DNA from: Armatimonadota bacterium
GTDB lineage: Bacteria; Armatimonadota; Fimbriimonadia; Fimbriimonadales; Fimbriimonadaceae
Reading direction: 5' to 3'
Length of the DNA: 5,445 nucleotides
NCBI GenBank assembly: GCA_023428805.1
Contig: JAEYWW010000039.1
Span: 1 to 5,445, forward strand
Shown here: in pieces, positions 5,028 to 5,445 of the stretch
Layout: the number at the start of each line of letters is the position of its first letter
Numbering within the stretch: position 1 is the stretch's first letter
Made by a program: the position numbers and the translations under genes
The notes under the pieces: generated by a model
Told to the model about the DNA's origin: nothing
The model's input: only the letters and a program-made list of their open reading frames with translations
Database searches by the model: none

Positions 5028-5445
5028 AGGCTTCAACTCCACCTTCAGGGCGGAATAGCCGTTCAGCTCGAAGTGCTCCACGCGGATGCGGTGGGTGCCG
5101 TTGAGCTTGAGTTCGACGGTGTCCACTTCGGGGCCGTGGTAGGTCCAGTTGTCGATCACACGCTTGTCATCCACCCACACCCGGACACCGTCGTCGCTGG
5201 TGACATTCAGCACGTAGTCTCCAGCAGGAGCGGTCACGGTGCCTTCGGCGAGCGTGGCGAAGTAGTCGCTGTTGATGCCCGTGTTCGGCGAGCCGCCCCA
5301 GGCGAAGTTGATCTCGTCAAACTTGCCCTCGAAGACGGGCTTGGTCGGATACATCTTCGTCCACTCCTCGTACTTCTCGCGCGGATCGATCTCCTTGAGA
5401 TCGTAGTTCCACTGCTTGACTGTCCAGGACATGGGGAGTTTGAAG
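5019..5445 (-). CDS. C-terminal PA14-domain part of a larger protein (5' end outside window)
   Basis: The visible 142 codons end in a PA14 domain, a beta-barrel carbohydrate- or surface-binding module of secreted and cell-surface proteins. Hallmarks are INFAWGGSPNTGINSDYFATLAEGTVTAP, the GDYVLNVTSDDGVRVWVDDKRVIDNWTYHGP core with its acidic DDG turn, and HRIRVEHFELNGYSALKVEL, followed by a basic end (KPKK). The ATG at 5432 has no ribosome site (preceded by CTTCAAACTCCCC), and the frame stays open to the window edge, reading F-K-L-P before that Met. I therefore treat it as an internal methionine and the gene as partial. PA14 domains of this type often sit at the C-terminus of long secreted proteins such as glycosidases or beta-helix proteins; which one applies here cannot be seen. 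It converges on the tsaB-murB-dinB operon. Confidence 0.85.
   Translation of the reverse strand, partial: FKLPMSWTVKQWNYDLKEIDPREKYEEWTKMYPTKPVFEGKFDEINFAWGGSPNTGINSDYFATLAEGTVTAPAGDYVLNVTSDDGVRVWVDDKRVIDNWTYHGPEVDTVELKLNGTHRIRVEHFELNGYSALKVELKPKK

Overview
The window is a compact, GC-rich stretch of bacterial chromosome (about 60% GC by eye) with six protein genes and no RNA gene, CRISPR array or transposase. The organism cannot be named from this sequence. Small secreted proteins of an alpha/beta 'PsbP-like' type, a PA14-domain surface protein and frequent GTG starts would fit Armatimonadota (Fimbriimonadia-like) or a similar environmental lineage, but this is a low-confidence guess.

Layout. 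(1) Bases 1-72 hold no gene, only a short hairpin. (2) Two genes on the minus strand: a SIS-domain sugar-phosphate isomerase/deaminase (1603 down to 650) followed 52 nt later by a small exported protein of unknown function (597 down to 73). (3) A 120-bp divergent intergenic region (1604-1723) should hold promoters for both directions. (4) A tightly packed plus-strand operon: an exported two-module protein of unknown function (1724-2800), tsaB (2797-3354), murB (3347-4297) and a DinB-superfamily protein (4301-4783). The junctions are a 4-nt overlap, an 8-nt overlap and a 3-nt gap, so the four genes are almost certainly cotranscribed and probably translationally coupled. (5) A 235-bp convergent intergenic region (4784-5018) is packed with perfect palindromes, a 24-nt direct repeat and two G-quadruplex-type motifs, one on each strand. 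(6) The C-terminal part of a PA14-domain protein runs in from the right edge on the minus strand.

How the genes relate. MurB (peptidoglycan precursor synthesis) and TsaB (t6A tRNA modification) are housekeeping functions joined in one operon with an exported protein and a DinB-type metal-dependent enzyme. The SIS protein acts on amino-sugar phosphates, the pool that also supplies UDP-GlcNAc to MurA and MurB, so the two divergent units may both touch amino-sugar or cell-wall metabolism; that link is inference. No defence, phage or otherwise clearly new system is visible. The points most worth a second look are the convergent palindrome/G-quadruplex region, the unusual operon composition, the reduced TsaB, the threefold occurrence of a similar exported module, and an 11-nt tandem duplication that forms the murB/dinB junction.
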